From contig NZ_JAAIWM010000007.1 of NCBI RefSeq assembly GCF_011008845.1, forward strand, positions 62,001-126,000: a stretch of 64,000 nt of DNA, read 5' to 3'. Each line of letters opens with the position of its first letter. Positions within the stretch are counted from its first letter, which is position 1. The notes beneath the pieces were generated by a model that was not told where the DNA came from, ran no database searches, and saw nothing but the letters and a program-made list of their open reading frames with translations. Position numbers and translations under genes: made by a program. This document shows positions 54,020-62,415 of this stretch, piece after piece. Origin of the DNA: Bacillus mesophilus (GTDB lineage Bacteria; Bacillota; Bacilli; Bacillales; SA4).

Positions 54020-54062
54020 AGGGACAATTCCAATGCTTTTGGAAGCATAAGAACCCGTCCCT
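54020..54062. repeat. Family B hairpin repeat
   Basis: AGGGACAATTCCAATGCTTTTGG type left half and AAGCATAAGAACCCGTCCCT right half; the arms are diverged from the other copies. Followed by a T-run on the plus strand; 13 bp from the small gene at 54075. Confidence 0.7.
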
Positions 54063-54074
54063 GTTTTTTTTAGA

Positions 54075-54299
54075 TTACCATGAAATGGGACGTATTGGTC
54101 TAAACGGGACAGTTTGTACTCCTTCCCAGTATGGAAATCCAGATACTGATTCTGGGCTTATATTGTATTGGTTCCCTCCTATTACATAATAATAATAAGG
54201 GGGGCTACCCAAAATTGGCTGACTCCATGCGCCTACAGTTTGAGGAGGAAAGCCCTGATATACCACACCATTCATACCAGTAATTACAACACCAGGCAT
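54075..54299 (-). CDS. Small Pro/Gly/Tyr-rich hypothetical protein
   Basis: 74 aa, low charge and rich in Pro, Gly, Tyr and Trp (S-P-P-Y-Y-Y-Y-V-I-G-G near 32-42; F-R-P-I-R-P-I-S-W end). Such composition recalls spore-coat or exosporium small proteins, but I do not recognise a family. The ribosome binding site is weak (AGTAGTGAT), so it may not be expressed strongly. Confidence 0.5.
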   Translation of the reverse strand: MPGVVITGMNGVVYQGFPPQTVGAWSQPILGSPPYYYYVIGGNQYNISPESVSGFPYWEGVQTVPFRPIRPISW

Positions 54300-54385
54300 A
54301 AGATCACTACTTTCTAACGTTTTTTTATCTTATGACCTTCTAAGGTTACTTGTGTAGACTTTAACAGGGGAGAACAGCCTTATTT

Positions 54386-55375
54386 TCACCCTTTATTAAG
54401 CAATCCAACCAACTCTTCGCCCACAGCAATCCCTGAAAGAAAAGCACTTTCTAATCGAGTACGTCCCGCTGTATCCTCACTATGTAAAAATGCATCTCCC
54501 GCTACTAATACAGGATACTCAAGGTTACTGTTTAAAAAAGGCTGGCGCAAAAATTGGACGGCCTCTGCATAACGCCATTTTTTCAGCTGACTCGAAATAA
54601 TAGAATCACTATCAAAATACTGACTCGTAATTTGCTTCATTTTTACTAAAACCTCTTCATCCTCTAAATCATAGTGAGCGTTGCTCCATTCACCCGTCAT
54701 ATAAACACTGACCGTTGTAAGGGGTGACATGCCCTTTTTGTCATGATCAACAAGTCGCATCACACCCCCTGGAAGATCCGTATCAAGATGACCATTTTGT
54801 GGTAAATTCGTCGACTGGTGAAAATGAAATAAACCTACCAAGCATGGGTTAAAGACAATTTCATCAAGCTTCTCTAAGACCTCTGCATTCACCTGGAGTT
54901 CGTCGCTTTCAAGCAAGGCTTTCGCCTGTGGGGCTGGTGCTGTCACAATAACCGCCCGTGCGTTGATAGATTCACCTTGGTCTGTGAGTAGTATGTATCC
55001 ATTGGAATCTTTCTTCATCTCTATAATTCTCGTTTGTAAACGTACTGGAATATCTTCAGCTAGCTTTTTAGCAAAAGGATTCATCCCATCCACACTACAG
55101 TAGCGTGGATACTGATCACCGAACCAAACCTTCACCAGATCTCTTTTCAGCCAATCATCAACAAACGCTTGGAATCTATCAGTTCGCACCGTAAAAAATT
55201 GTGCACCATGATCCACCTTACCCGTTTCAATTCTACGAGTTGCCATTCTACCACCAACACTACGGCTCTTTTCCACCATTAAAATATCCTTATATCCATG
55301 CTCTTTCAGTGTCAGGGCTGCCATAATCGCAGACAACCCTCCACCTATAATCACGATTGGTGCTTCCTTACTCAT
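54386..55375 (-). CDS. Renalase-like FAD/NAD(P)-dependent oxidoreductase
   Basis: 329 aa. FAD motif I-V-I-I-G-G-G-L-S-A-I-M-A at 7-19, then E-K-S-R-S-V-G-G-R-M-A-T-R-R near 35-48 and D-H-G-A-Q-F-F-T near 55-62, the pattern of renalase and related bacterial amine-oxidase-like proteins. The C-terminal V-L-V-A-G-D-A-F closes the flavin site. Bacterial renalase relatives oxidise isomeric forms of NADH; whether this one does is unknown. Confidence 0.82.
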   Translation of the reverse strand: MSKEAPIVIIGGGLSAIMAALTLKEHGYKDILMVEKSRSVGGRMATRRIETGKVDHGAQFFTVRTDRFQAFVDDWLKRDLVKVWFGDQYPRYCSVDGMNPFAKKLAEDIPVRLQTRIIEMKKDSNGYILLTDQGESINARAVIVTAPAPQAKALLESDELQVNAEVLEKLDEIVFNPCLVGLFHFHQSTNLPQNGHLDTDLPGGVMRLVDHDKKGMSPLTTVSVYMTGEWSNAHYDLEDEEVLVKMKQITSQYFDSDSIISSQLKKWRYAEAVQFLRQPFLNSNLEYPVLVAGDAFLHSEDTAGRTRLESAFLSGIAVGEELVGLLNKG

Positions 55376-55396
55376 GTAAACATCCCCTTTTTCTTG

Positions 55397-55457
55397 TGGG
55401 ACACAGGGTCAGGTTCCTTGTCCCAATCTCTATAGGGTCGTGACCCTGTCCCTATTA
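55397..55457. repeat. Family A repeat plus a second hairpin fragment
   Basis: A unit of 28 bp (55397-55424: TGGGACA, AGGGTCAGGTTCC, TTGTCCCA; one base shorter than the rest) followed by ATAGGGTCGTGACCCTGTCCCTAT (55434-55457), which is itself an inverted repeat. Upstream of the renalase-like gene. Confidence 0.8.
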
Positions 55458-55529
55458 TTTTAAATTTCCTCGAAAAGCAAAGTCATCAAATAGCTCTTAA
55501 CAAAATAGCCTCACATATGCAAGGCTATA

Positions 55530-56273
55530 CTATTCAACACGTTCTAGCATCCATACATAAGCACGAATGGATTTAGAATATAGTAGCAGTGGTTCAGTAT
55601 CAAAATAGAGCTCCGGTAAAAACGGAGCAAGCTTATTGATTTTGATCTCTGCCTCTGCTTGTTGAAGATCCCACGGTAAATGATGAATGTCTCCACGATA
55701 CACAGTGTTACCTTTCGTTGTCCACAAACAATAACGCGCTGTTAACCAATCCTCGATACTTCCTTTTGTGGCCGTGAAAACTGGTGATGTAGGACGATAC
55801 GAAACATGAAAGCTCGCCTCTGGATACCCTCGGTGAGTCCGTTCACTTTTATAATCAATCATTCCATTAGCCTTTTTCATTTTCATATCTGCGTGAACGT
55901 ATGGTAAGGAGAATAATGTTCTCGCTGCTTTTACGGCTAATTTATGATTAGCATCTAATGTAAAAAAGTAAACACCCGGTTTCCCCTTATATGTCACATA
56001 GGTTCGCACATTTAACTCTAGAAAAGAATGAGCATAAGGAACCTTTGGCAAACCATGCACCCTTACCTGATTCATCTCAAATGGAACAAGTCCAATCCAG
56101 CCTGTTCCATCATATGTATCTAGTTCAAGCTCAGGTGGGATATGCTTTTGGAGCTCTTCTGTCGGAATCGGATAATGCATAAATAGTAACTCATCCCACG
56201 TTTGGGTCATGACCCATGGACTACTAGGCAGTGGATAGGGACGATGGTCAGTTTGTTTTAGTTCTTGATTCAT
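55530..56273 (-). CDS. DUF2071 (YqjF family) protein
   Basis: 247 aa from the ATG at 56273, 9 nt from AAAGG; longer starts up to 56345 have no site. L-L-F-M-H-Y-P-I-P near 26-34, then G-W-I-G-L-V-P-F near 54-61 and L-N-V-R-T-Y-V near 82-88 are the DUF2071 signatures. Acetoacetate-decarboxylase-like fold; function unknown. Confidence 0.85.
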   Translation of the reverse strand: MNQELKQTDHRPYPLPSSPWVMTQTWDELLFMHYPIPTEELQKHIPPELELDTYDGTGWIGLVPFEMNQVRVHGLPKVPYAHSFLELNVRTYVTYKGKPGVYFFTLDANHKLAVKAARTLFSLPYVHADMKMKKANGMIDYKSERTHRGYPEASFHVSYRPTSPVFTATKGSIEDWLTARYCLWTTKGNTVYRGDIHHLPWDLQQAEAEIKINKLAPFLPELYFDTEPLLLYSKSIRAYVWMLERVE

Positions 56274-56354
56274 CTTAGTCATCCTTTGGGAGTTTATAAG
56301 TTTTAATAAATTTATTTTAACCCAAATGCAAATCCATGTATCCATATAAGTAAT

Positions 56355-56399
56355 AAGGACGGTTCTGGTCTTCCTTTATGGAAGTTAAGAACCGTCCTT
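56355..56399. repeat. Family B hairpin repeat
   Basis: AAGGACGGTTCT / AGAACCGTCCTT perfect arms with CTTCC/GGAAG inside. Confidence 0.88.
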
Positions 56400-56423
56400 G
56401 TGTAGCTAGCAAGCATTCCTATT

Positions 56424-56452
56424 CGGGACACTGTACCTGTCCCTCCGTCCCA
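56424..56452. repeat. Family A repeat, full unit beside the RDD gene stop
   Basis: CGGGACA, TGTACCTGTCCC and CGTCCCA; ends 4 bp before the RDD stop codon, the same spacing as at 49602. Confidence 0.88.
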
Positions 56453-56455
56453 ATA

Positions 56456-56869
56456 CTACTCAGGCTTATCATACGTCACATACGTACCTGCGATAAAATC
56501 ATGAATCGAACGTTTGTCTTCTCTGAGACCTACCATAAAGGCACTAACTATAACTCCGATCCCTAGCGTTAATAAGTAGGCAATGCCAGCTACGAAGTTT
56601 CGCATAAGCATCGTCCCAATCCCAACTTTCCTTCCATCAACACGGGCAATCCGGATGCCCAATGCTCTCTTCCCAACCGTGTATCCATACCAAAACACAG
56701 GTAGTAATAAATAATACAACAGATCTATAGCATGTGTTATATTATTGGGCTCTGAAACGAATTGTTGAAACAACGCAAAATTTAATAATGCAGATACGAT
56801 AAATAGAAGGATGCCATCAAGAATTGCTGCGCCAAGTCTTACCCAAAAACCTCCTGGATTATCACACAT
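56456..56869 (-). CDS. RDD family membrane protein
   Basis: 137 aa with three helices. The R-L-G-A-A-I-L-D-G motif at 11-19 is the R-D-D-type signature, with G-K-R-A-L-G-I-R-I between helices 2 and 3. Function of the family is mostly unknown; some members act in ion homeostasis. Confidence 0.85.
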   Translation of the reverse strand: MCDNPGGFWVRLGAAILDGILLFIVSALLNFALFQQFVSEPNNITHAIDLLYYLLLPVFWYGYTVGKRALGIRIARVDGRKVGIGTMLMRNFVAGIAYLLTLGIGVIVSAFMVGLREDKRSIHDFIAGTYVTYDKPE

Positions 56870-56944
56870 AATGATTCCCCTTTCCCGTGCATAAAAGTCG
56901 CACCTAAGATTACTATTATTCTAGAACTCTCATTTTCATGCAAA

Positions 56945-56973
56945 AGGGACACAGGGACAGGTTCCTTGTCCCA
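56945..56973. repeat. Family A repeat, full unit
   Basis: AGGGACA, AGGGACAGGTTCC and TTGTCCCA in the 358-bp gap between the RDD and Usp genes; otherwise this gap holds only a terminator. Confidence 0.88.
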
Positions 56974-57102
56974 AACATAAATTTACTCCATGCCTCAAAG
57001 CGAAAGGTAAGCCTTACTATTCCAAACTAATCATACCAATAATTTCCAAGGTATTACACCGCATTTTAACATTATGACTACAGGATTTTGGTACACTAAA
57101 TT

Positions 57103-57144
57103 AAAAAGAGCCGTGATTCACACTTGTGAAATCAACGGCTTTTC
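57103..57144 (-). terminator. Terminator of the universal stress protein gene
   Basis: AAAAAGAGCCGTGATTCACA pairs with TGTGAAATCAACGGCTTTT, with two bulges; TTTTT follows on the minus strand. It is 84 bp after the stop, and also suits the plus strand. Confidence 0.7.
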
Positions 57145-57227
57145 TATAGCTATTTTAGTTCGTAGTTGAGGTAACAGTTCTCCACTCAGCCCCTAACTAT
57201 TAAATTATATATATGTTAACTGCTATA

Positions 57228-57665
57228 TTATTTAATGATAAACACAGGGCATTTAGCCATTTGAACCACATTGTGACTAACACTTCCCAAGAAGAATTCT
57301 TTGATTCTTCCTAGTCCCCGGCTACCCATTACAATGAGATCAACATTTTGCTCTTCAGCATACCGAACGATCTTTAGCGCTGGATTCCCTTCAAGGACTT
57401 CTACATCAGTATGGTTTGGAATCTGCTCTAAAAGTTCTCTCACTTCCACTAATCTAGTATTCGCTGCTTCTTGAGCATTCTTTTTTATTTCTATATACAA
57501 GTATGGATCAAAGGTATTTGGATATGCGCTTACTTCCATAACCGAGACAACCTCTAACCTGGCATTCTCATTATTTGCTACCATCTCTTTCGCATACTCT
57601 AATGCTTTTTTACTCAACTCTGATCCATCATAAGCAACAAGAATCTTTGAAGGTTTGTTCATCAT
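57228..57665 (-). CDS. Universal stress protein (UspA family)
   Basis: About 145 aa from the ATG at 57665 (AGAGGA 10 nt before it; the frame is open to an ATG at 57734 without a site). V-A-Y-D-G-S at about 9-14 and the ATP-binding G-S-R-G-L-G-R-I-K-E-F-F-L-G-S-V-S near 116-132 match the G-x2-G-x9-G-S/T pattern. Stands alone. Confidence 0.9.
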   Translation of the reverse strand: MMNKPSKILVAYDGSELSKKALEYAKEMVANNENARLEVVSVMEVSAYPNTFDPYLYIEIKKNAQEAANTRLVEVRELLEQIPNHTDVEVLEGNPALKIVRYAEEQNVDLIVMGSRGLGRIKEFFLGSVSHNVVQMAKCPVFIIK

Positions 57666-57820
57666 CCAAAACACATCCTCTTCTATTATCACTTTTAGTG
57701 AGAGGCGTTCATGACTCCTTTCACTGATTATCATAAAGGAATAATTTGGATGTTCCTGTGATGTATGTCACCTACGGGAAAATTTTTTTTAAAAATATCT
57801 AGGAGCGGTCCAATCGGTCC

Positions 57821-57888
57821 AGGGGGACAGGTACAGTGTCCCAGCTCTTGCGTAGCAATTGGGACACTGTACCTGTCCCTTCGTCCCA
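57821..57888. repeat. Inverted pair of family A repeats
   Basis: A 23-bp partial unit (57821-57843, AGGGGGACAGGTAC then AGTGTCCCA) and a full unit in the opposite sense (57860-57888). Together with the 16-bp AGCTCTTGCGTAGCAATT linker they make a palindrome of nearly 70 bp. In the gap between the divergent usp and asnA genes. Confidence 0.85.
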
Positions 57889-57991
57889 CCCTGCCTATTT
57901 TACGAAAATAGGACTTGATTAAGCTTCATATTTATCTGTCTTTCATACTTTAACGTAGTAAGAAAATAATCAATGAACCAATGGAGGCATT

Positions 57992-58990
57992 ATGGAAAAG
58001 CAACTATATAAACCCTTACTTTCCTTGTTGGATACGGAAGAGGCGATTAAGAATATAAAGGATTATTTTGAAATGGAGCTATCTGAGTCCTTACAGATAA
58101 AAAAGGTTTCAGCACCTTTAATGATTAAAGGTGGTCAGGGAATTAACGATGATTTAAATGGAGTAGAACGAATTACTTCATTTAGTACGCCCGATATTAC
58201 AGAGTCAGCTATTGAAGTCGTTCAATCCCTAGCTAAGTGGAAAAGGGTGGCTCTTGGAAGGTATAACTTGCCTGTTGGAAAAGGTCTATATACGAAGATG
58301 ATTGCGATTAGAAGTGATGAGGAGTTAGATGCTACTCACTCTCTATTCGTTGACCAATGGGATTGGGAGAAGGTCATAACAAGAGAACAGCGCACTGAAG
58401 AAATGCTAAAATCGGAAGTTAAAAAAATATATCGTTCCATAAAGGACACAGAGACCTATATTCATGAGTATTACCCTGAACTAAAGCCAGTACTACCAGA
58501 AGAGATCACCTTCATTACCTCTCAGGAGTTAGAAGATCAATACCCTGGGCATACTCCAAAAGAACGAGAAAATGTGATTTCCAAAAAATATGGGGCCGTA
58601 TTTATTATGAAGATCGGCCATACGTTGAATTCTGGTGAAAAGCACGACGGTCGTGCACCGGATTATGATGATTGGTCCTTAAATGGAGACATCATTGTCT
58701 GGAACCCAACCCTCGAGAGTGCCTTCGAGCTGTCTTCGATGGGTATTAGAGTAGATTCTATATCTCTAGTAAACCAGCTTCAAACTGCTTACTGTTTAGA
58801 AAGACTTGCCCTCCCCTTCCACCAATCCGTACTAAAAGAAAATGTTCCTTTTTCAATCGGTGGTGGAATCGGCCAATCAAGATTATGCATGTTCCTGTTA
58901 AAAAAGATGCATATCGGTGAAGTGCAAGCCTCCTTTTGGGGCGATTCAATTATTGAAGAGTGCAAGACTCAAAATATTCCACTTTTATAG
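57992..58990 (+). CDS. asnA: Aspartate-ammonia ligase (AsnA)
   Basis: 332 aa, the normal length. Class-II aminoacyl-tRNA-synthetase fold: N-terminal Q-x-V-S-A-P-L region near 37-44 and the final G-G-G-I-G-Q-S-R-L-C-M near 293-303 with the ATP-binding arginine; also W-D-W-E-K near 125. Makes asparagine from aspartate and ammonia with ATP to AMP. AATGGAGG lies before the ATG. Confidence 0.96.
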   Translation: MEKQLYKPLLSLLDTEEAIKNIKDYFEMELSESLQIKKVSAPLMIKGGQGINDDLNGVERITSFSTPDITESAIEVVQSLAKWKRVALGRYNLPVGKGLYTKMIAIRSDEELDATHSLFVDQWDWEKVITREQRTEEMLKSEVKKIYRSIKDTETYIHEYYPELKPVLPEEITFITSQELEDQYPGHTPKERENVISKKYGAVFIMKIGHTLNSGEKHDGRAPDYDDWSLNGDIIVWNPTLESAFELSSMGIRVDSISLVNQLQTAYCLERLALPFHQSVLKENVPFSIGGGIGQSRLCMFLLKKMHIGEVQASFWGDSIIEECKTQNIPLL

Positions 58991-59007
58991 GAAACAGACC
59001 TTAGAAT

Positions 59008-59033
59008 GCTTACTCTTGTGGGTAAGCTTTTTT
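59008..59033 (+). terminator. asnA terminator
   Basis: GCTTAC/GTAAGC stem (59008-59013 and 59022-59027) with a further AA/TT pair, followed by six T. Confidence 0.8.
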
Positions 59034-59122
59034 ACATTTGGATAAGATCACTTCATCTATAATATTAATAAGTGAAACTATTAGGCATCTTATTCGTATT
59101 AGTATTTAAAGTGAATTGGACC

Positions 59123-59189
59123 AGGGGGACAGGTACCTTGTCCCAGATAGTTACTATCTTTGGGACACTGTACCTGTCCCTCTGTCCCA
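59123..59189. repeat. Inverted pair of family A repeats
   Basis: A 23-bp partial unit (59123-59145) and a full opposite unit (59161-59189) separated by GATAGTTACTATCTT, which is itself a small inverted repeat. Same layout as 57821-57888. Ends 18 bp before the next start codon, touching its ribosome binding region. Confidence 0.88.
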
Positions 59190-59207
59190 CTACTATGAGG
59201 TGATTAT

Positions 59208-60404
59208 ATGTGGAATATATCGAAAGAAGCTAAAGAAAGATTTTTAAAACATAACCTGCTCCCGATTCATGAATCTGACCGTGAATGGGAGATTTCATTA
59301 AGAGAGGCTAGAGAAGAAGGCGAGGATTTGATTACTAGTTTGCAGGAAGAACTTGCGGAGGTAAAAGAGGAATTACTTCAGGTCTTGCCTAGTCGTTTTG
59401 TACCTTATTTAGAAGATGGTTCTTTAAATCAACCAACATTGCCTAAATCTGTACTTGAAGATTATTTAAACTGGATACAGCAAGCCTCACATGACTTTGA
59501 ACAAGTATTAGATGCTGCATATGAACGGACACAACATGCTCTTCCTTATTTACCTACTTCTGTTCAAGAAGTGTTTGCAGAAAGTTTGCATGATTCAACG
59601 ATTGAGCGCATTGTTTGGGAAGGCGATACACTTCATCTTTATGTCAATACAGATGGTGGTTTTTCTTCAAAGGCACTTATTCATTTTACATTTAAGGGAG
59701 TTCAATCTGAAGAAACAGATGGGCCCATTGAAGTTGGACAATGGTTTATTTATGATGAACTACAGAAAACTGAGGATGGATTTGCCTTTCGGGTCTTATT
59801 TGAAAGTCCGGAAAGTCAGTGGACCATTTCCATGAAAGAGTTAGATGCAGAGTACTTTTACCGTCCTAAGGAATATACGATATTGAGAAACGAAGAAAAA
59901 CTTGAAGATACGTCCCTGGTTGAGTACACATCTAGCTTAAATCCAGAGCATCGCTATTGGTTGATTACACCACATATTGAGTGTACCATATCCTCATTTT
60001 CGGAAAATCTCGCCATAGAAAACGGTCTGATTGAGTTTTCCAACAATGAATTGGTGGTTATAGTAGGAAATGAACGTTTTACATATGATTTAGATGAATA
60101 CAATCCGATTCAGTTTATCTACACCTACATATATGAAGATCCTTATGCACAGTTTAATGAGCCTATTCCAACAGAAGAAATCGAAGAAGCAGCATTAGGT
60201 GAAGAACTAGAACTACAAGTACGTGCATGGAACACCATGTATGGCAATCCTAAAGAGTTGGCAAACATTATTAACACAGTATTAATGAAGGTTAACGTTA
60301 CGGAAGAAAATGAAATGATGATCAGTGTTTATGTAAATCATTTTTATAAAGAGGGAATCTTACTAAAAGAAGTGATTGAGAAACACCGTGCATGTATTGA
60401 TTAG
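59208..60404 (+). CDS. Hypothetical protein, possibly DUF4085-like
   Basis: 398 aa, acidic and soluble. The N-terminal 130 residues are helical with a short coiled stretch (L-Q-E-E-L-A-E-V-K-E-E-L), followed by a beta-rich region containing the phrase S-L-H-D-S-T-I near 126-132 that I associate with DUF4085 proteins; that assignment is tentative. ATGAGGTG lies before the ATG, immediately after a family-A repeat. No catalytic motif seen. Confidence 0.6.
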   Translation: MWNISKEAKERFLKHNLLPIHESDREWEISLREAREEGEDLITSLQEELAEVKEELLQVLPSRFVPYLEDGSLNQPTLPKSVLEDYLNWIQQASHDFEQVLDAAYERTQHALPYLPTSVQEVFAESLHDSTIERIVWEGDTLHLYVNTDGGFSSKALIHFTFKGVQSEETDGPIEVGQWFIYDELQKTEDGFAFRVLFESPESQWTISMKELDAEYFYRPKEYTILRNEEKLEDTSLVEYTSSLNPEHRYWLITPHIECTISSFSENLAIENGLIEFSNNELVVIVGNERFTYDLDEYNPIQFIYTYIYEDPYAQFNEPIPTEEIEEAALGEELELQVRAWNTMYGNPKELANIINTVLMKVNVTEENEMMISVYVNHFYKEGILLKEVIEKHRACID

Positions 60405-60447
60405 TGGACCTCGCTTCATTTAAATGATTCTAAAAAGGAGTCTACTT

Positions 60448-62187
60448 ATGGAACCTAAAAGCAAACAAATGCTAAAACCCTTTCTCTCCCTTATTTTATC
60501 TACAAAAATACCAAAGCTCGCCCTCACCTTAGGGCTAATCGGGAGTCTGATTACAACGATTGTTGGTCTTTCCATTCCCCTTTTAACACGAGAATTGGTC
60601 GATGGGTTTTCAGTTTCATCTTTGAACATGTATCTAATTGGGGCCATCGTGATTGTTTTTATTTTACAGGCAGTTATAGACGGGGCCTCTACTTATGCTC
60701 TTGCTTATGTCGGACAAAATATTGTCGCTAGGTTACGTGAGCGTATGTGGTTTAAGCTCATTCGTCTTCCGGTTTCCTATTATGATAAAAGTAAAAGTGG
60801 TGAATCCGTGAGTCGTGTAGTCAATGATACTGGGGTCGTAAAGGACTTAATTTCACAACATTTCCCTCAATTTATAAGCGGAATTATTTCCATTATTGGA
60901 GCAGTGATTATCCTATTTATTATGGATTGGAAAATGACTTTACTCATGTTTATTGCCGTTCCCATTACTGCTTTATTTATGGTTCCCCTTGGAAGTAAAA
61001 TGTCAAAAATCTCTCGCAGTCTTCAGGATGAAACAGCGAATTTTAGCGGAAGCGTGCAGCAGACCCTAAGTGAGATTCGCTTAATGAAAGCATCTAATGC
61101 TGAAGCGACAGAAGAGCAAAAAGGTATGGCTGGTATTAACAAGCTGTTTTCTTACGGCTTAAAAGAGGGGATCATTTTCGCCTTCATTGGCCCGCTTATG
61201 TATTTAGTAGTTATGGTCGTGATTGTGGTTATTATTGGCTATGGTGGAATTCGAGTTGCGGAAGGGACGATGACTACAGGATCTCTAGTTGCCTTTTTAC
61301 TGTATCTATTTCAAATTGTCTTCCCCATCACTTCCTTTGCCATGTTCTTTACCCAGTTACAAAAAGCAAGGGGAGCGACAGAAAGGATTATTGAAATACT
61401 GGCCCTAGAAGTAGAAGCAGGACAAACAGGAAAAGAGTTGGATATTTCCAATCAATCTATTACAGTGAAACATGTTTCCTTTTCCTACAATGAGGGAGAA
61501 CCTATCATCCAGGATGTCTCGTTTAAGATCCTTCCAGGTACAATGGTTGCCTTTGCAGGACCGAGCGGTGGTGGCAAAACCACGATGTTCGCCCTACTCG
61601 AGCGCTTTTACGAGCCAACTCAAGGTGATATCTTAATTGGTAACACCCCCATTACAGAGTTATCGATGCATACGTGGAGAAGGCAAATTGGCTATGTATC
61701 TCAGGATAGCCCAATGATGGTAGGAACAATAAGAGAAAACCTATGCTACGGATTACAACAAGGTCAAGAAAACATTTCTGATGAGCGCTTATGGGAAGTC
61801 GCAAAAATGGCCTATGCTGATCAGTTTATTAAAGAGTTTCCAGAAGGCCTTGATACTGAGGTTGGCGAGCGCGGTGTCAAGCTCTCTGGTGGTCAACGAC
61901 AACGAATTGCGATTGCCAGAGCCTTCTTGAGAGATCCCAAAATCCTTATGATGGATGAAGCAACCGCAAGCCTGGATACCCAATCTGAAGGAATAGTTCA
62001 ACAAGCTTTATCTCGCCTCATGGAAGATCGCACCACCCTTGTTATTGCTCACCGCTTATCAACGATTGTCAATGCCGACAACATCATCTTTATAGATAAA
62101 GGACGAATAACAGGAACGGGTACACACGAAGAACTTGTCCAAACTCATGAGCTATATAGGGAATACGCTGAACAACAATTGACATAG
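60448..62187 (+). CDS. bmrA: Multidrug ABC exporter, BmrA orthologue
   Basis: 579 aa from the ATG at 60448 (AAGGAG 7 nt before it). Six membrane helices (about 15-300), then an ATPase domain with Walker A G-P-S-G-G-G-K-T-T near 377, Q-loop V-S-Q-D-S, signature L-S-G-G-Q-R-Q-R near 483, Walker B I-L-M-M-D-E-A-T and H-loop A-H-R. The intracellular-loop and C-terminal sequences (S-G-E-S-V-S-R-V-V-N-D-T; Y-R-E-Y-A-E-Q-Q-L) follow B. subtilis BmrA closely. Acts as a homodimer exporting drugs. B. subtilis controls bmrA through a leader peptide gene; I did not find one in the short 5' gap. Confidence 0.92.
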   Translation: MEPKSKQMLKPFLSLILSTKIPKLALTLGLIGSLITTIVGLSIPLLTRELVDGFSVSSLNMYLIGAIVIVFILQAVIDGASTYALAYVGQNIVARLRERMWFKLIRLPVSYYDKSKSGESVSRVVNDTGVVKDLISQHFPQFISGIISIIGAVIILFIMDWKMTLLMFIAVPITALFMVPLGSKMSKISRSLQDETANFSGSVQQTLSEIRLMKASNAEATEEQKGMAGINKLFSYGLKEGIIFAFIGPLMYLVVMVVIVVIIGYGGIRVAEGTMTTGSLVAFLLYLFQIVFPITSFAMFFTQLQKARGATERIIEILALEVEAGQTGKELDISNQSITVKHVSFSYNEGEPIIQDVSFKILPGTMVAFAGPSGGGKTTMFALLERFYEPTQGDILIGNTPITELSMHTWRRQIGYVSQDSPMMVGTIRENLCYGLQQGQENISDERLWEVAKMAYADQFIKEFPEGLDTEVGERGVKLSGGQRQRIAIARAFLRDPKILMMDEATASLDTQSEGIVQQALSRLMEDRTTLVIAHRLSTIVNADNIIFIDKGRITGTGTHEELVQTHELYREYAEQQLT

Positions 62188-62284
62188 GACACGAGGGCTT
62201 CTTCATATTAAGATGTTTTTTTTCATAAAAGGAAAAAGTCAATAAATCGTAGGGACAATCCAAAGTTCTGTCCCTTTTAAAACT

Positions 62285-62339
62285 GCAAAAACTGCACCTT
62301 ATATCGTTAGAAAGTATGTCTAACGATATGGGTGCAGTT
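62285..62339 (-). terminator. Long hairpin after the CBM protein gene
   Basis: Twenty paired bases in two blocks, AACTGCACC/GGTGCAGTT and ATATCGTTAGA/TCTAACGATAT, with a 7-nt loop and a small bulge, followed on the minus strand by TTTTTGCAG. About 75 bp beyond the stop at 62416. Much longer than a normal terminator stem. Confidence 0.65.
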
Positions 62340-62415
62340 CATAATAGACGAAGTGAGTATTCCTTAAATATCTCCTCTATCCAGCTTCATTGAAGTAAAT
62401 ACTCATGAGGTTATT

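Noticed and set aside
59512..59835. Plus-strand open frame of 107 codons inside the 398-aa gene
   Set aside because: Lies within a well-supported gene in another frame and lacks a ribosome binding site.
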